From Dehalococcoidia bacterium (GTDB lineage Bacteria; Chloroflexota; Dehalococcoidia; E44-bin15), in NCBI GenBank assembly GCA_030667555.1, contig DAOUVR010000008.1:1-15445 (forward strand): DNA of 15,445 nucleotides. Direction: 5' to 3'. Made by a program: the position numbers and the translations under genes. Below, one piece after another: positions 6,170 through 13,562 of the stretch. Position 1 is the first letter of the stretch. Each line of letters opens with the position of its first letter. A model generated the notes under the pieces. It was not told the origin of the DNA. It was given only the letters and a program-made list of their open reading frames with translations, and did no database searches.

Positions 6170-7183
6170 TTATATCCAGCCTCTCTCGATCATCGTCTCG
6201 GCGATCTGAACGGTATTTAGCGCCGCTCCTTTTCTGATGTTATCGGAAACCACCCACATAGCCAAGCCACGTTCATGGGACGCATCCTTGCGAATGCGCC
6301 CGACAAAGACATCGTCAGTGCCTGCCGCAGACCAGGGATGAGGATAGAGGCTTATACCGGGGTCGTCCTGCACTCGTACGCCAGGCGCTTCGGCGAGGAT
6401 TTGTCTTGCCTCTTGAGGGGACATCGGTCTGCTAAACTCGATGTGAATAGCCTCGCTGTGCCCAATAGAAACGGGAACGCGCACACAGGTAGCGGATATG
6501 GCTCTCTCAGGGGCATGCATTATCTTTTGAGTCTCCTCTACCATCTTCCACTCTTCCTTGGTATAGGCATTATCCATGAAGAGGTCGATCTCGGGAAGAA
6601 CGTTGAAGGCGATCTGGTGGGGAAAGAGATGGGGCACCACCTCGCGCCCTTCAAGCGCCAACTTTGATTGTTCGACCAATTCCTCCATTGCAGCAGAGCC
6701 GATGCCTGAGGCCGATTGATAGCTATCCACAATGATTCGCTTAATGGGATTGACCTTATGCAGGGGATAGATGGCAACCACCATCTGAATTGTGGAGCAG
6801 TTTGGGTTGGCGATAATCCCTTTGTGCTCCTTTATGTCCTCAGCGTTGACCTCAGGTACTACTAGTGGGACATTTGTGTCCATCCTGAAGGCGGAGCTAT
6901 TATCGACGACTACAGCGCCAGCCCGTGCTGCTATCGGTGAGAAGTGATTGCTTATCTCAGCGCCTGCGGAGAAGAGGGCGATGTCCACTTCTTCAAAAGA
7001 GTGGGCGGTTGTCTCTTCAACCTCCACCTGCTCATGTTTTACATAGAGTTTAGTGCCAGCGGAGCGGTCAGAGGCAAGCAGACGGATGGAGCGCATTGGG
7101 AAGTTGCGCTGCTCCAAGACCTTGATAAACTCGCGCCCAACCAGTCCCGTGGCTCCAACAATGGCAACATGGAACCCTTCCAT
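6170..7183 (-). CDS. asd: Aspartate-semialdehyde dehydrogenase
   Basis: Asd reduces aspartyl phosphate to aspartate semialdehyde with NADPH, the step before DapA and also before homoserine. The protein has about 337 residues, normal for the bacterial family. Numbered from a possible GTG one codon upstream, the NADP loop GATGLVG is at 11-17, the catalytic cysteine is Cys130 in ANPNCST, and the active-site histidine is His243 in IGHSEA. The SYQSASGIG segment is also typical. AGGAGG on the minus strand is 2 nt from the GTG (7184-7186) but 5 nt from the ATG (7181-7183), so ATG is preferred. This ribosome site abuts the dapB stop codon, which indicates tight coupling. The aspartokinase gene is not in the window. 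Confidence 0.97.
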   Translation of the reverse strand: MEGFHVAIVGATGLVGREFIKVLEQRNFPMRSIRLLASDRSAGTKLYVKHEQVEVEETTAHSFEEVDIALFSAGAEISNHFSPIAARAGAVVVDNSSAFRMDTNVPLVVPEVNAEDIKEHKGIIANPNCSTIQMVVAIYPLHKVNPIKRIIVDSYQSASGIGSAAMEELVEQSKLALEGREVVPHLFPHQIAFNVLPEIDLFMDNAYTKEEWKMVEETQKIMHAPERAISATCVRVPVSIGHSEAIHIEFSRPMSPQEARQILAEAPGVRVQDDPGISLYPHPWSAAGTDDVFVGRIRKDASHERGLAMWVVSDNIRKGAALNTVQIAETMIERGWI

Positions 7184-7192
7184 CACGACCTC

Positions 7193-7987
7193 CTACAATC
7201 CCAAGATGTTTTCTAAACCGTATATAACCCCTTTGATCTTGACCACCTCTCTAATAGCCATGATTACCCCGGGCGTGAAGGACTCCCGGCTGATGGAGTC
7301 ATGGCGTATGGTAAGCGTCTGTCCTTGTGCTCCAAATATCACCTCTTGATGGGCGAGAAGCCCAGGAAGGCGCACGCTATGAATTCCGACCCCTTCGATC
7401 TGACCGCCACGCGTTCCAGTGAGGCTTTCCTTCAGCGGAACAGGGTAATTGAAGGGCTTGCCCCGTGTCTCTAACATCGCTTTGGCTGTGTCTATGGCGG
7501 TCCCCGATGGGGCATCAGCCTTCCCATCGTGGTGCTTCTCTATTACCTCAGCGTAATCAAAATACCTGGCTGCCAGTTTAGCCAGGTGTACCATCAAAGC
7601 TGCTCCCAATGAGAAGTTAGGTGCTATTATAGTACCAAGATCCCTATTATGGCATAATTGCTTGATTTCGCCTATATCTTCGGAGGAGAGACCTGTTGTC
7701 CCAATAACGAGATTTACCCCTTGCTTTGTGGCAATCCGCACTGCAGCCATGGTGGCGTCGCGAATTGTGAAGTCCACCATAACATCAGGACGACAATGGG
7801 AAAGGATCGACTCCAGGTTAGTGGAAAACGGGATCTCGCCCGAGCCATCAGGGAGCGCTAAGAAATCCTGCTTTGCTTCTAGATCTACGGCTCCGACGGC
7901 CTTAAGACCATCGGCTTGGCACAAAGCCGTCAAGATCTCTCTGCCCATCCTCCCCGCAGCCCCATGAACTACAACCGCTATCGGCAT
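7193..7987 (-). CDS. dapB: 4-hydroxy-tetrahydrodipicolinate reductase
   Basis: DapB reduces the DapA product to tetrahydrodipicolinate using NAD(P)H. The protein has 264 residues from the ATG at 7985-7987. Visible marks are the nucleotide loop GAAGRMG (9-15), GTTG (97-99 and on), and the active-site segment EKHHDGKADAPSGTA with His152 and Lys156 corresponding to E. coli His159 and Lys163. RGGQIEGVGIHSVRLPG follows. The frame extends upstream to a TTG at 8017, but the ATG has an AGGGGGG stretch about 9 nt before it and places the Rossmann strand at the N-terminus as usual. It lies 39 nt after pnp and 9 nt before asd, so the three lysine genes appear to ride on the rpsO-pnp transcript. Confidence 0.96.
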   Translation of the reverse strand: MPIAVVVHGAAGRMGREILTALCQADGLKAVGAVDLEAKQDFLALPDGSGEIPFSTNLESILSHCRPDVMVDFTIRDATMAAVRIATKQGVNLVIGTTGLSSEDIGEIKQLCHNRDLGTIIAPNFSLGAALMVHLAKLAARYFDYAEVIEKHHDGKADAPSGTAIDTAKAMLETRGKPFNYPVPLKESLTGTRGGQIEGVGIHSVRLPGLLAHQEVIFGAQGQTLTIRHDSISRESFTPGVIMAIREVVKIKGVIYGLENILGL

Positions 7988-8026
7988 TGCCCAGTACCCC
8001 CCTACAGCCTGTTTCAACTATTGTAA

Positions 8027-10216
8027 TTACGCCCTCGGCGGTCTTCTTGGACTGCGCTGCTCACCACCTTGCCTTTGAGGGCGCGAACCTTGAGGTTTCC
8101 TGGGAAAGCCTGAGGTCTTGGTATCTTCAACCTTGGCTACCTTTGATAGCCCCTGAAATACAGCACGCCGGGATAGGTTTATCCGCCCCATATGGTCGAT
8201 CTCGGTGACCATAACCATGATCTCATCGCCAACCTTGACTACATCTTCGACGCTGGGCACCCGGTAGTCGGCAAGCTCGCTAATATGGACCATCCCATCC
8301 TTGCCTGGGAAGATCTCCACAAAGGCGCCATAGTTCTCGACACGTGTCACCTTCCCCGTATAGGTGGCGCCAACCTCCACCTCCCTGGTCAGGCTCTCGA
8401 TGATCTTGATCGCCTTTTGCGCCCCCTCTTCACTTACCGAGCCGATGAGTACGGTGCCAGTGTTGTCAACGTCTATGGTGGTCCCTGTCTCTTCAGTGAT
8501 CGACCTTATCATCTTGCCCCCTGGCCCGATGACAGCGCCAATGCGGTCGGGCGGGATGGTTATTTTATACACTCTAGGTGCGTATTTACTGAGTTCCGGT
8601 CGGCTTGTGCTGATAGTCTCGTTCATCTTAGCCAAGATGAATAGGCGGGCCTCTCTCGCCTGCTCAAGTGCTCTCTCGACGACCTCATAAGAGATCTGTT
8701 TGAGCTTGATGTCCATTTGAAGCGCGGTGATCCCTTCAGAGGTACCCGCCGCTTTGAAATCCATATCGCCGTAGGCGTCCTCTAGCCCCTGGATGTCGGT
8801 AAGAATAGCGTACTTGTCGTCTCTGGTGATGAGCCCCATAGCTACCCCTGCTACGTGTGCCTTGATAGCAACGCCGGCATCCATCAGGGACAGGCTACTG
8901 GCGCAAACGCTAGCCATGAAAGTCGAGCCGTTAGAGCTTAGGACCTCGGAAACCAGGCGAATGGTGTATGGGAAATCCTCCTCGCTGGGCAGAATAGGAG
9001 CAAGAGCCTTCTCTGCCAGCGCACCGTGCCCAATCGCCCTCCTACCCGGTCCAACAAGACGCCTCACTTCCCCAACAGAGAAAGGGGGGAAGTTGTAGTG
9101 GTGCATAAAGCGCTTGCTCTCCTCCTGACTGATGGTATCGATGAGTTGCTCCTGCCGCACTGAGCCCAGGGTCGTCGTGGTCAAAACCTGGGTCTCGCCG
9201 CGAGTGAAAAGCCCCGAGCCGTGGGTGCGGGGAAGAAAACCAATCTCACAGGTGATAGGGCGAACCTCATTTAACTGGCGGCCGTCGGCACGAACTCCCT
9301 TTTCTAGAATACTCTCCCGCAACGCCCTCTTAAAATGGGATTGAAGTGCGGAGAGAATCTCCTCTTGTGTGAACCTTTCTCCCAGTTCTTGACAGAGCTC
9401 TTCTCCAATGGCGGAGAGGACTTCCTCACGCTCCGCCCTTGGCTTATAGATAACCTCGTCAAGTCTTCCATTGACGGCGGAGGAGACTGCTTGCTCTGCC
9501 TCTGGACTGACTTCGCTTTCCTTGAACTCCATCTTGGGCTTGCCACAAGCTTCTCGGAGTCGCTGTTGCAAGGCGACGATCTCCTGTATCGCTTGCTGTC
9601 CAAATTTGATGGCATCGAAGATAAGGCTTTCGGGCACCTCCGTGGCTCCGGCCTCCACCATGATTACGGCGTCACCAGTGCCGGCGACAACGAGATCAAG
9701 CGGGCTATCATTGAGTTGGGTGTAAGTAGGGTTGAATATCAGTTGCCCATTAAGATAACCGACACGAACAGCGCCTATTGGCCCATCAAAGGGGATTTCG
9801 GAGATTGAGAGCGCAGACGAGGCGCCAATCATGGCCAAAATATCCGGGTCGTTCTCTCGATCGGTGGAAAGAATGGTGATCACGATCTGAATCTCGTTCC
9901 GAAATCCCTTGGGAAAGAGAGGCCGGATGGCGCGATCGATGAGTCGGTCGGCGAGGATTGCGTCCTGGCTGGGGCGCGTCTCCCTCCTAATAAAGCTTCC
10001 TGGTATCTTGCCTGCAGCATAGTGCCTCTCCTCATAGTCAACGGTGAGAGGGAGGAAGTCGCCTCCCTCCCGCCGCTCGCTTGAGACGCAAGCGGTAACC
10101 AACACCAATGTATCCCCATAACGCACTGTAACTGCGCCACTTGCCTGGCTTGCAAGCTTACCGATCTCAATGACAAGAGCCTGACCGCCTATAATACACT
10201 CAAAAACTTGTGGCAT
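8027..10216 (-). CDS. pnp: Polynucleotide phosphorylase
   Basis: PNPase degrades RNA 3'-5' by phosphorolysis and takes part in mRNA decay. At 729 residues it has the full set: first RNase PH domain (about 10-145), helical linker (about 240-305), second RNase PH domain (about 310-530) with GDMDFK at 483-488, KH domain (about 550-610) with GPGG at 564-567, S1 domain (about 615-685), and an Arg/Pro/Gln-rich basic tail (about 700-729). The phosphate-loop segment that reads SNGSSSMAS in E. coli reads SNGSTFMAS here, so the third serine is Phe433; the effect is unknown. The gene starts 28 nt after rpsO, the classic S15-PNPase pairing. A weak GAGG precedes the ATG by about 12 nt. Confidence 0.98.
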   Translation of the reverse strand: MPQVFECIIGGQALVIEIGKLASQASGAVTVRYGDTLVLVTACVSSERREGGDFLPLTVDYEERHYAAGKIPGSFIRRETRPSQDAILADRLIDRAIRPLFPKGFRNEIQIVITILSTDRENDPDILAMIGASSALSISEIPFDGPIGAVRVGYLNGQLIFNPTYTQLNDSPLDLVVAGTGDAVIMVEAGATEVPESLIFDAIKFGQQAIQEIVALQQRLREACGKPKMEFKESEVSPEAEQAVSSAVNGRLDEVIYKPRAEREEVLSAIGEELCQELGERFTQEEILSALQSHFKRALRESILEKGVRADGRQLNEVRPITCEIGFLPRTHGSGLFTRGETQVLTTTTLGSVRQEQLIDTISQEESKRFMHHYNFPPFSVGEVRRLVGPGRRAIGHGALAEKALAPILPSEEDFPYTIRLVSEVLSSNGSTFMASVCASSLSLMDAGVAIKAHVAGVAMGLITRDDKYAILTDIQGLEDAYGDMDFKAAGTSEGITALQMDIKLKQISYEVVERALEQAREARLFILAKMNETISTSRPELSKYAPRVYKITIPPDRIGAVIGPGGKMIRSITEETGTTIDVDNTGTVLIGSVSEEGAQKAIKIIESLTREVEVGATYTGKVTRVENYGAFVEIFPGKDGMVHISELADYRVPSVEDVVKVGDEIMVMVTEIDHMGRINLSRRAVFQGLSKVAKVEDTKTSGFPRKPQGSRPQRQGGEQRSPRRPPRA

Positions 10217-10244
10217 TGTGAATACAACCTCACTACTAGAAGAA

Positions 10245-10508
10245 CTACTTGCGTAGACCGAGCCTTGCGATCACTGTGCGGTAGCGCTGAGGATCGATCC
10301 TGCTCAGATATTTCAACTGCCTATCTCGCTGCCCCACCAGTTTGAGCAGTCCACGAAGTGTATGATAATCGTGGCGATGAACCTTCATATGCTCTGTAAG
10401 GTAGTTTACCCTGTCGGTAAGCAGAGCAATCTGAACCTCAGGTGACCCCGTATCTGTTTTATGGGTCTGGTAATCCTTTATGATGTCCTGCTTCATATCC
10501 TTCTCCAT
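10245..10508 (-). CDS. rpsO: Small ribosomal subunit protein uS15
   Basis: S15 binds the central domain of 16S rRNA early in 30S assembly. The protein shows DTGSPEVQIALLT, HxxDYHTLRGLL and the C-terminal IARLGLRK. From ATG 10508 it has 87 residues, close to the usual 89. ATG 10496 (83 residues, GGAG 6 nt upstream) is an alternative. A longer frame from 10553 is rejected because it crosses the promoter at 10521-10549. The segment usually reading QRRRLL is QRDRQL here, with an Asp in a normally basic stretch. The start region lies only about 6-20 nt from the expected transcript start, so little room remains for the autoregulatory leader known in E. coli and other bacteria. Confidence 0.95.
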   Translation of the reverse strand: MEKDMKQDIIKDYQTHKTDTGSPEVQIALLTDRVNYLTEHMKVHRHDYHTLRGLLKLVGQRDRQLKYLSRIDPQRYRTVIARLGLRK

Positions 10509-10520
10509 TTTGTCCTGAGC

Positions 10521-10549
10521 ATTATAGCATAACGAAAACATAGTGTAAA
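10521..10549 (-). promoter_or_regulatory. Near-consensus promoter of the rpsO-pnp-dapB-asd-dapA operon
   Basis: On the minus strand TTTACA (10544-10549) and a perfect TATAAT (10521-10526) are exactly 17 bp apart. Transcription should start near 10514-10516. No promoter of comparable quality is evident between the genes downstream, so this one probably drives all five. Confidence 0.75.
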
Positions 10550-10593
10550 TCATGTTGCGGAAGAGGCTGATTAGTTTTGACTTTAACGATACG

Positions 10594-10646
10594 TGTAGTT
10601 GCCTGATTTATCAGGCCTCTATTGCCCAATAAATTGGGCAGCTACA
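10594..10646. repeat. Y-shaped double palindrome upstream of rpsO
   Basis: Two 16-bp perfect palindromes, GCCTGATTTATCAGGC (10601-10616) and GCCCAATAAATTGGGC (10624-10639), are separated by 7 bp. TGTAGTT (10594-10600) and AGCTACA (10640-10646) pair outside them over 7 bp with one G-U pair. The whole can fold as a three-way junction with no unpaired bases except the loops and linker. The arms of the two palindromes differ by compensating changes (TG/CA against CA/TG). It lies about 45 bp upstream of the rpsO -35. It could be a paired operator, a REP-like remnant or an RNA element; sequence alone does not decide. Confidence 0.7.
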
Positions 10647-10711
10647 TATGCAGCCCATGTTGATGTCGGCCTGAACTACATACCAGGCATTTCGCAGTCG
10701 GCGCCTGGAGT

Positions 10712-10775
10712 GTGATACCCTCAGACCCCACTAGAGGGAGCCCCTCTGGACTTCCCCTCTGCCCTCTCCCTTGAC
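10712..10775 (-). repeat. Dispersed GC-rich repeat, copy 2 (inverted and degraded)
   Basis: Read on the minus strand this carries the same block order as 3689-3762: GGGAGAGGG, then AGTCCAGAGGGG, then CCCTCT, then GGGGTCTG and GGGT. Small deletions and substitutions break the second hairpin. A separate weak inverted repeat CCAGGC/GCCTGG (10683-10708) lies next to it. The shared order over more than 60 bp on opposite strands supports a dispersed element. Confidence 0.6.
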
Positions 10776-10776
10776 G

Positions 10777-10793
10777 GTCCTTCTTAGAAGGAC
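10777..10793. repeat. 7-bp palindromic hairpin
   Basis: GTCCTTC-TTA-GAAGGAC is a perfect 7-bp inverted repeat. Looser complementarity between the C-rich sequence to its left and the G-rich sequence to its right (about 10753-10817) could extend the stem imperfectly. The function is unknown; it may be part of the neighbouring dispersed repeat. Confidence 0.45.
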
Positions 10794-10920
10794 TCGACTC
10801 TGGCGAGGGGAGGGGGGATTTACTTGCTCCCCCTTCATCTGGCGGCCTCTCTTTGCCTAACCAACGAGGCTGTGTCTTGACTGGTTTAATTACTCATCTC
10901 AGGTGGCTTTATTCGTATGG

Positions 10921-10948
10921 TTGCTAGTTTCTAGGATTATGGTAAAAT
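10921..10948 (+). promoter_or_regulatory. corA-yhhQ promoter
   Basis: TTGCTA (10921-10926) and TAAAAT (10943-10948) are 16 bp apart, and the transcript should start near 10955. AGAGG (10966-10970) then lies 4 nt before the corA ATG, so the leader is only about 20 nt. The sequence around the -35 closely resembles the purA promoter. Confidence 0.6.
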
Positions 10949-10974
10949 GGGTGTGAAGCTAAGGTAGAGGCGAT

Positions 10975-11919
10975 ATGACTGTGGTCGGTAAGGGTAAAGA
11001 ACAACTAAATATTGAGACCGTCAAGTGGGGCAGGATCACCTGGATAAATGTCGAGAAACCTACAGCGAATGATATAGAATACCTGGCACAAACCTACATG
11101 TTCAACCTCTTCGATTTAGAGGACTGTATCAGTCGAATAGAGCGCCCCAAGATAGACGAGTATGAGAACTATCTATTTGTAGTGCTTCATTTCCCAGTAT
11201 TCAATGTGCGGGCGCGGGTAACCACGCCCAGTCAGGTCTCCATCTTTATTGGTACGAACTTTTTGGTAACGGTGCATTCCGGTGAGTTAAAGCCCTTGGA
11301 GAAGCTTTTCAATGATTGCCAGCAGAACGAACGGGCACGCGAGGAGAATATGGGCCGAAGTTCTGGATATCTCCTTTACCGGGCTCTCGACCGCCTGGTG
11401 GACTACTGCTTTCCTATTGTGAATAGGGTCATCGCTAATGTGGAGGAGGCTGAAGACAGGCTTTTCACCGATAGGGCTCGTGATTCAGTGCGAGATATCT
11501 CTATCCTCAGACGCGATATCATGGCGTTTCGTCGCATACTTAACCCTCAGCCTTCTATCGTTAAATCTCTGGAGGAGAGAGACTACCCCTTCCTCAGAGA
11601 GGACCTCGATGTTTACTTCGGCGACATCGGCGACCACCTCGGCAAGATCATCGAGACGCTGGATGAATACAAGGAGGTGGTGGAGGGGCTCAATGCCAGC
11701 AGCGAGTCCCTCTTTTCACACCGTGCCACTCAGATAATGAAGATGCTTACCATACTTGCTACCATGCTGCTCCCCTTTGTGTTGGTGTCCAGTATCTATG
11801 GAATGAACATTGATCTTCCCTTCCAGAACAGCCCGTATGCCTTCGTTATTACTATAGCTGTTATGCTGTGCATCTCCGGGGCCATGCTCCTCTACTTCCG
11901 CTCCAAGCGGTGGATCTGA
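10975..11919 (+). CDS. corA: CorA family divalent cation (magnesium/cobalt) channel
   Basis: CorA forms pentameric inner-membrane channels for Mg2+ and related ions. The 314-residue protein has a cytoplasmic N-terminal alpha/beta part (about 1-140), a long helical region (about 140-255) that forms the funnel stalk, and two membrane segments near the C-terminus (about 256-275 and 287-307). The selectivity motif YGMN is at 275-278, directly after the first membrane segment, and a basic tail FRSKRWI ends the protein on the cytoplasmic side. The start is supported by AGAGG 4 nt upstream. The yhhQ-like gene begins 4 nt after its stop, so the two membrane proteins are very probably one operon. Ion preference (Mg2+, Co2+, or Zn2+ export) cannot be read from sequence alone. 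Confidence 0.95.
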   Translation: MTVVGKGKEQLNIETVKWGRITWINVEKPTANDIEYLAQTYMFNLFDLEDCISRIERPKIDEYENYLFVVLHFPVFNVRARVTTPSQVSIFIGTNFLVTVHSGELKPLEKLFNDCQQNERAREENMGRSSGYLLYRALDRLVDYCFPIVNRVIANVEEAEDRLFTDRARDSVRDISILRRDIMAFRRILNPQPSIVKSLEERDYPFLREDLDVYFGDIGDHLGKIIETLDEYKEVVEGLNASSESLFSHRATQIMKMLTILATMLLPFVLVSSIYGMNIDLPFQNSPYAFVITIAVMLCISGAMLLYFRSKRWI

Positions 11920-11923
11920 TGAT

Positions 11924-12595
11924 ATGGTTGTCTCACACCGTTTCGTTGTTGTTGCCGGCGCTTTTATTACCTGCCTCATAATAGCGAACATCATAGCAGT
12001 CAAGCTAATAAGCATCGGTGGATTAATCTTGCCCGCAGCCATCATCATTTTCCCGGTAAGCTATATTTTCGGCGATATCCTTACCGAGGTTTATGGCTAC
12101 CGCTGGGCTAGAAGGGTTATATGGCTTGGTTTCTTCTGCAACCTTCTCGCCGTCCTCGCCATCTGGCTGGGCGGGCTGTTGCCATCGGCTCCAGTATGTG
12201 GAAGTCAGCAGGCTTATGAGACCATACTAGGTTATGCCCCAAGGTTGCTTATCGCCTCCTTCATTGCCTATCTCGTGGGTGAGTTCGCTAATTCCTTCAT
12301 CCTGGCTAAGATGAAGATCAGGACCAAAGGACGCTGGCTGTGGACAAGAACCATAGGCTCCACCATCATCGGCCAGGGGCTGGACTCTACCTTGTTCATT
12401 ATCGTTGCCTTCGCCGGGACACAGCCCTGGGGGATTTTGGGCACCATGATCCTGACCCATTGGCTGGTGAAGACTGGTTATGAAGCCTTGGCTACACCCT
12501 TCACTTATGCGGTGGTAAACTATCTAAAAAAGAAGGAGGGCATCGATACCTACGACTACGATACCAGTTTCAACCCTTTCCTGGTTACCCGTTGA
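11924..12595 (+). CDS. yhhQ: Queuosine precursor transporter, YhhQ/Vut_1 (DUF165) family
   Basis: This 223-residue membrane protein has about six hydrophobic segments. It carries the family hallmarks: a first helix with NIIAVKLI, FPVSYIFGDILTEVYGYRWARRVIW (about residues 43-67), then FANSFILAKMK and RTIGSTIIGQGLDSTLFI. Members of this family import 7-deazaguanine precursors (preQ0/preQ1) for queuosine tRNA modification; YhhQ of E. coli is the studied example. Substrate is inferred from the family. It begins 4 nt after corA; GGTGGA inside the corA tail about 10 nt upstream is the only ribosome-site candidate, so coupling to corA is likely. No tgt or other que gene is in the window, which fits a salvage transporter. 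Confidence 0.9.
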   Translation: MVVSHRFVVVAGAFITCLIIANIIAVKLISIGGLILPAAIIIFPVSYIFGDILTEVYGYRWARRVIWLGFFCNLLAVLAIWLGGLLPSAPVCGSQQAYETILGYAPRLLIASFIAYLVGEFANSFILAKMKIRTKGRWLWTRTIGSTIIGQGLDSTLFIIVAFAGTQPWGILGTMILTHWLVKTGYEALATPFTYAVVNYLKKKEGIDTYDYDTSFNPFLVTR

Positions 12596-12699
12596 GGGTG
12601 TTTTCCCAAGGCGAGGAAGCGGATGGGAATGAGGCTAAGGAGCAAATACTCATGGGCGGTTGCCCTGCGACGGATCATGAGGATATGTTGTGCCAGATA

Positions 12700-12739
12700 C
12701 CGTTCGTGGTGAGCCCTTCGACAAGCTCAGGGCGAGCGG
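12700..12739 (+). repeat. Dispersed imperfect palindrome with a 20-bp core
   Basis: The outer stem CCGTTCG/CGAGCGG (12700-12706, 12733-12739; one G-U pair) and the inner stem TGAGC/GCTCA (12710-12714, 12725-12729) are separated by a symmetric 3x3 internal loop, with a 10-nt apical loop. The core at 12712-12731 is identical to 5202-5221. A TTTT occurs at 12750-12753, so it could also act as a weak terminator for corA-yhhQ. Only a REP-like dispersed element is claimed. Confidence 0.65.
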
Positions 12740-12780
12740 AATAGTTCTATTTTCAGAGAAAGATTCTGGTGGTATGTAAT

Positions 12781-13551
12781 ATGGAGCTTGAGATCCTTGG
12801 TGCTCATCAGTGCGAGTCGTTAAACTCCAAGTTAGTTTCGCTTCTGGTTGACAAGGTCGTAGCCATAGATGCTGGAGCTCTTACCTCAAGCCTCACCCTT
12901 TCCGACCAGCAGCGCATAAAGGCAATATTCATCACACATCATCATTTCGATCACATAAGAGACCTGGCTACGTTTGGCATCAATGCCTATTGGCGTGATC
13001 CCATTAATGTCTATGCCCTCGATAGCGTGCTTGATGTGATCTCCACACATCTGTTGAATGATGTGGTCTATCCAGATTTCCTGAAAAAACCCCGCCCTGA
13101 CAAGCCTGCTTTCAGATTCTGTCCCGTGGAGCCAGGCAAGGAGGTGATAATTGATGGGTATCGTGTTTTACCTCTCCCGATAAAGCATGGCGTGCCGGCG
13201 GTGGGCTATTGGATTACCTCCCCAGATGGCAAGAGCATTTTCTATACCGGGGATACAGGAGGGGGCTGCGCTTCTTGCTGGGAGGTGATTTCGCCAGAAC
13301 TCCTGGTTATCGAGGTTAGCATGTCCAACAGTTTTGAGTCTATGGCTCAGCAGTCGGGGCACCTGACCCCTCGCCTGCTAAAAGAGGAACTCATAGATTT
13401 CAAGAGGATCAGGGGATACTTGCCGCCCGTAGTTGCTATTCATATGGTACTCACAATCGAGGACCAGATCAGGGAGGAGGTAGCGCAAGTCGCCGGGGAA
13501 CTGGGGGCAAATATAACCTTAGGCTATGAGGGGATGAAAATCACTCTTTAA
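12781..13551 (+). CDS. Metallo-beta-lactamase-fold hydrolase
   Basis: This 256-residue protein carries the metal ligands of a dinuclear zinc MBL-fold hydrolase: HxHxDH at 53-58 (His53, His55, Asp57, His58), His136 (PIKHG), Asp158 in YTGDTG, and His221 (AIHMV). SGHLTP with His194 resembles a motif of class II cyclic-nucleotide phosphodiesterase and RNase Z-like relatives, so a phosphodiesterase activity is more likely than a lactamase, but the substrate is not known. There is no signal peptide, so it should be cytoplasmic. A GTG four codons upstream (12769) is possible; ATG 12781 is preferred because GGTGG lies 8 nt before it and MELEILGAHQ is a typical first strand. It is followed after 11 nt by the Mut7-C RNase gene. 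No clear promoter was found in the 173-bp gap before it. Confidence 0.85.
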   Translation: MELEILGAHQCESLNSKLVSLLVDKVVAIDAGALTSSLTLSDQQRIKAIFITHHHFDHIRDLATFGINAYWRDPINVYALDSVLDVISTHLLNDVVYPDFLKKPRPDKPAFRFCPVEPGKEVIIDGYRVLPLPIKHGVPAVGYWITSPDGKSIFYTGDTGGGCASCWEVISPELLVIEVSMSNSFESMAQQSGHLTPRLLKEELIDFKRIRGYLPPVVAIHMVLTIEDQIREEVAQVAGELGANITLGYEGMKITL

Positions 13552-13562
13552 AGAGCAGCAAG

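Noticed and set aside
8192..8644. 150-codon plus-strand frame opposite the pnp KH/S1 region
   Set aside because: Antisense shadow of the conserved KH and S1 domains; no start signal.
9335..9808. 157-codon plus-strand frame inside pnp
   Set aside because: It is antisense to a conserved PNPase region, and the apparent protein has no recognisable domain; it results from codon bias of pnp.
10509..10553. Longer rpsO start at 10553
   Set aside because: These codons lie over the promoter (-35 at 10544-10549, -10 at 10521-10526) and have no match to S15 N-termini.
10550..10970. tRNA or small structured RNA gene in the gene-free stretch
   Set aside because: The double palindrome looks cloverleaf-like at first, but it lacks tRNA arm lengths, the T-loop motif and a CCA-proximal acceptor stem.
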